Shown: one piece after another, positions 4,799-6,236 of the stretch
How positions within the stretch are numbered: the first letter of the stretch is position 1
How the letters are laid out: each line of letters starts with the position of its first letter
Assembly: GCA_018895795.1 (NCBI GenBank)
Contig: JAHINZ010000049.1
Span: forward strand, 1 to 6,236
Length of the DNA stretch: 6,236 nucleotides
Origin: Alphaproteobacteria bacterium
GTDB lineage: Bacteria; Pseudomonadota; Alphaproteobacteria; Caulobacterales; Caulobacteraceae
Direction: 5' to 3'
Program-made: the position numbers and the translations under genes
Notes under the pieces: generated by a model
Seen by the model: the letters and a program-made list of their open reading frames with translations, nothing else
The model's database searches: none
Told to the model about the DNA's origin: nothing

Positions 4799-6236
4799 CT
4801 AAGCCGCCGCCCCCTGGCTGTAACCCAGCTGGACGTTCAGCTTTTCCAGCACCTCGATGGCCGCCTCGGCGATCACCGTGCCGGGCGGGAAGATGCTGGC
4901 CGCGCCGGTGTCGAGCAGGGCCTGGAAGTCCTGCGGCGGGATCACCCCGCCGACCACCATGATGATGTTCTCGCCGCCCTGCTTGGCCAGCTCGGCCTTC
5001 AGTTCCGGCGCCAGGGTCAGGTGACCCGCCGCCAGCGACGAGGCGCCGACCACATGCACGCCGGCCTTGATCGCCGCCTCGGCCGCCTCGGCGGGCGTCT
5101 GGAACAGCGGGCCGATCTCGACCTTGAAGCCCAGATCGCTGAAGGCGCTGGAGATCACCTTCTGGCCGCGGTCGTGACCGTCCTGGCCCATCTTGGCGAC
5201 CATGATACGCGGCGGGCCGCCGTGGGCTTCCTTGAAGGCGGCGACCATGGCGCGAGCCCGGGCCGCCTTGGGGTCGGCCCCGGATTCCTTGCCATAGACG
5301 CCTTCGATGGTCTGGATCACGGCGCGGTGGCGGCCAAAGACGTTTTCCATCGCCAGGCTGATCTCGCCGACCGTGGCCTTGGCGCGGGCGGCGTCGACGG
5401 CCAAGGCCAACAGGTTGCCGGTCCCGCGCGCGCCGTCTTCCAGCGCCTGCAGCGCCGCGGCCGTGGCGGCCGGATCGCGCTCGGCCTTCAGGCGGGCCAG
5501 TTTTTCCAGCTGCTGGGCGCGGACCGAGCTGTTGTCCACCTTCAGCATCGGGATAACGTCCTCGACGTCGGGCTTGTAGCGATTGACCCCCACCACGCTC
5601 TGGCGATTGGCGTCGATGCGGGCCTGGGTCTTGGCGGCGGCCTCTTCGATGCGCAGCTTGGGAATGCCGCGCTCGATGGCCTTGGCCATGCCGCCGGCCG
5701 CCTCAACCTCTTCGATATGGGCCAGGGCCTTCTGGGCCAGGTCATAGGTCAGGCGCTCGACATAGTAGCTGCCGCCCCAGGGGTCGGCGACGCGGGTCGT
5801 GCCGCTTTCCATCTGCAGGAACAGCTGGGTGTTGCGGGCGATGCGGGCCGAGAAGTCGGTCGGCAGGGCCAGGGCCTCGTCCAGGGCGTTGGTGTGCAGG
5901 CTCTGGGTCTGGCCGTTCACCGCCGCCATGGCCTCGACGCAGGTGCGCGAGACGTTGTTGAACACGTCCTGCGCCGCCAGCGACCAGCCGCTGGTCTGGC
6001 TGTGGGTGCGCAGGGAGAGGCTGCGGTCGTCCTTGGGGTCGAACTCGCGCTTCATCAACCGGGCCCACAGCAGGCGGGCGGCGCGCATTTTCGCGACTTC
6101 CATGAAGTAGTTCATGCCGATCGCCCAGAAGAACGACAGGCGCGGCGCGAACTTGTCGACATCGAGGCCGGCCTTGACGCCCGCCCGCACATACTCGACG
6201 CCGTCGGCCAGCGTGTAGGCAAGCTCCAGGTCGGCC
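4799..6236 (-). CDS. scpA: Methylmalonyl-CoA mutase, large chain (N-terminus outside window)
   Basis: This adenosylcobalamin enzyme interconverts (R)-methylmalonyl-CoA and succinyl-CoA, feeding propionyl-CoA into the TCA cycle in the cytoplasm. About 478 residues are visible of an expected 710-730; the frame runs open through the right edge, so roughly the first 240 residues are missing and the GTG at 6190 is internal. Visible in order: YTLADGVEYVRAG..AGLDVD.FAPRLSFFWAIGMN; RTHSQTSGWS with the substrate-site histidine (H78 of the visible part, codon 6002-6004); QSLHTNALDEALALPTDFSARIARNTQ; DPWGGSYYVE; and a linker. The C-terminal B12 domain carries DGHDRG (352-357) with the cobalt-ligand histidine at 354 (codon 5174-5176), SSL (399-401) and GG (429-430). 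All key residues are intact. The subunit lies upstream of the Uma2-like gene. Confidence 0.97.
   Translation of the reverse strand, partial: ADLELAYTLADGVEYVRAGVKAGLDVDKFAPRLSFFWAIGMNYFMEVAKMRAARLLWARLMKREFDPKDDRSLSLRTHSQTSGWSLAAQDVFNNVSRTCVEAMAAVNGQTQSLHTNALDEALALPTDFSARIARNTQLFLQMESGTTRVADPWGGSYYVERLTYDLAQKALAHIEEVEAAGGMAKAIERGIPKLRIEEAAAKTQARIDANRQSVVGVNRYKPDVEDVIPMLKVDNSSVRAQQLEKLARLKAERDPAATAAALQALEDGARGTGNLLALAVDAARAKATVGEISLAMENVFGRHRAVIQTIEGVYGKESGADPKAARARAMVAAFKEAHGGPPRIMVAKMGQDGHDRGQKVISSAFSDLGFKVEIGPLFQTPAEAAEAAIKAGVHVVGASSLAAGHLTLAPELKAELAKQGGENIIMVVGGVIPPQDFQALLDTGAASIFPPGTVIAEAAIEVLEKLNVQLGYSQGAAA

Noticed and set aside
1..6236. CRISPR, tRNA/rRNA, transposase, toxin-antitoxin or phage genes
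   Set aside because: I looked for regularly spaced repeats, tRNA arms and relevant protein families on both strands and saw none.

Overview
This window looks like chromosomal DNA from a GC-rich alphaproteobacterium, most likely Caulobacterales (Caulobacter or Phenylobacterium type). That placement is inferred from the strong G/C bias at codon third positions, GTG starts, a large TonB-dependent receptor, a Uma2-family nuclease, a large-chain methylmalonyl-CoA mutase, and GNRA-loop intergenic palindromes. No sequence search was possible.

Layout from left to right. (1) The C-terminal barrel of a TonB-dependent outer-membrane receptor (+) enters from the left edge and ends at a strong intrinsic terminator. 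(2) A small stand-alone PAPS-type sulfotransferase (+) starts only 33 bases after that terminator. (3) A very GC-rich block of palindromes (about 2341-2470) separates it from a convergent YbjQ/UPF0145 gene (-). (4) A 195-base divergent intergenic region follows. (5) Two tandem DUF4112 paralogues (+) come next, 46 bases apart, closed by a hairpin that is both a GNRA-loop repeat and an intrinsic terminator. (6) On the opposite strand, the 3' two thirds of methylmalonyl-CoA mutase (scpA) enters from the right edge. It is followed 32 bases downstream by a Uma2-family PD-(D/E)xK protein with an apparent internal duplication of its N-terminal motif.

The genes do not form one obvious pathway. ScpA is central metabolism (propionyl-CoA to succinyl-CoA). 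The receptor is nutrient uptake. The sulfotransferase probably modifies a surface glycan, lipid or small molecule. YbjQ, DUF4112 and Uma2 proteins are conserved but poorly understood. I found no tRNA, rRNA, CRISPR array, transposase or phage gene. I see no convincing new multi-gene system. The most unusual items are the tandem DUF4112 pair facing ybjQ, the duplicated Uma2 motif, and the terminator placed directly in front of the sulfotransferase.
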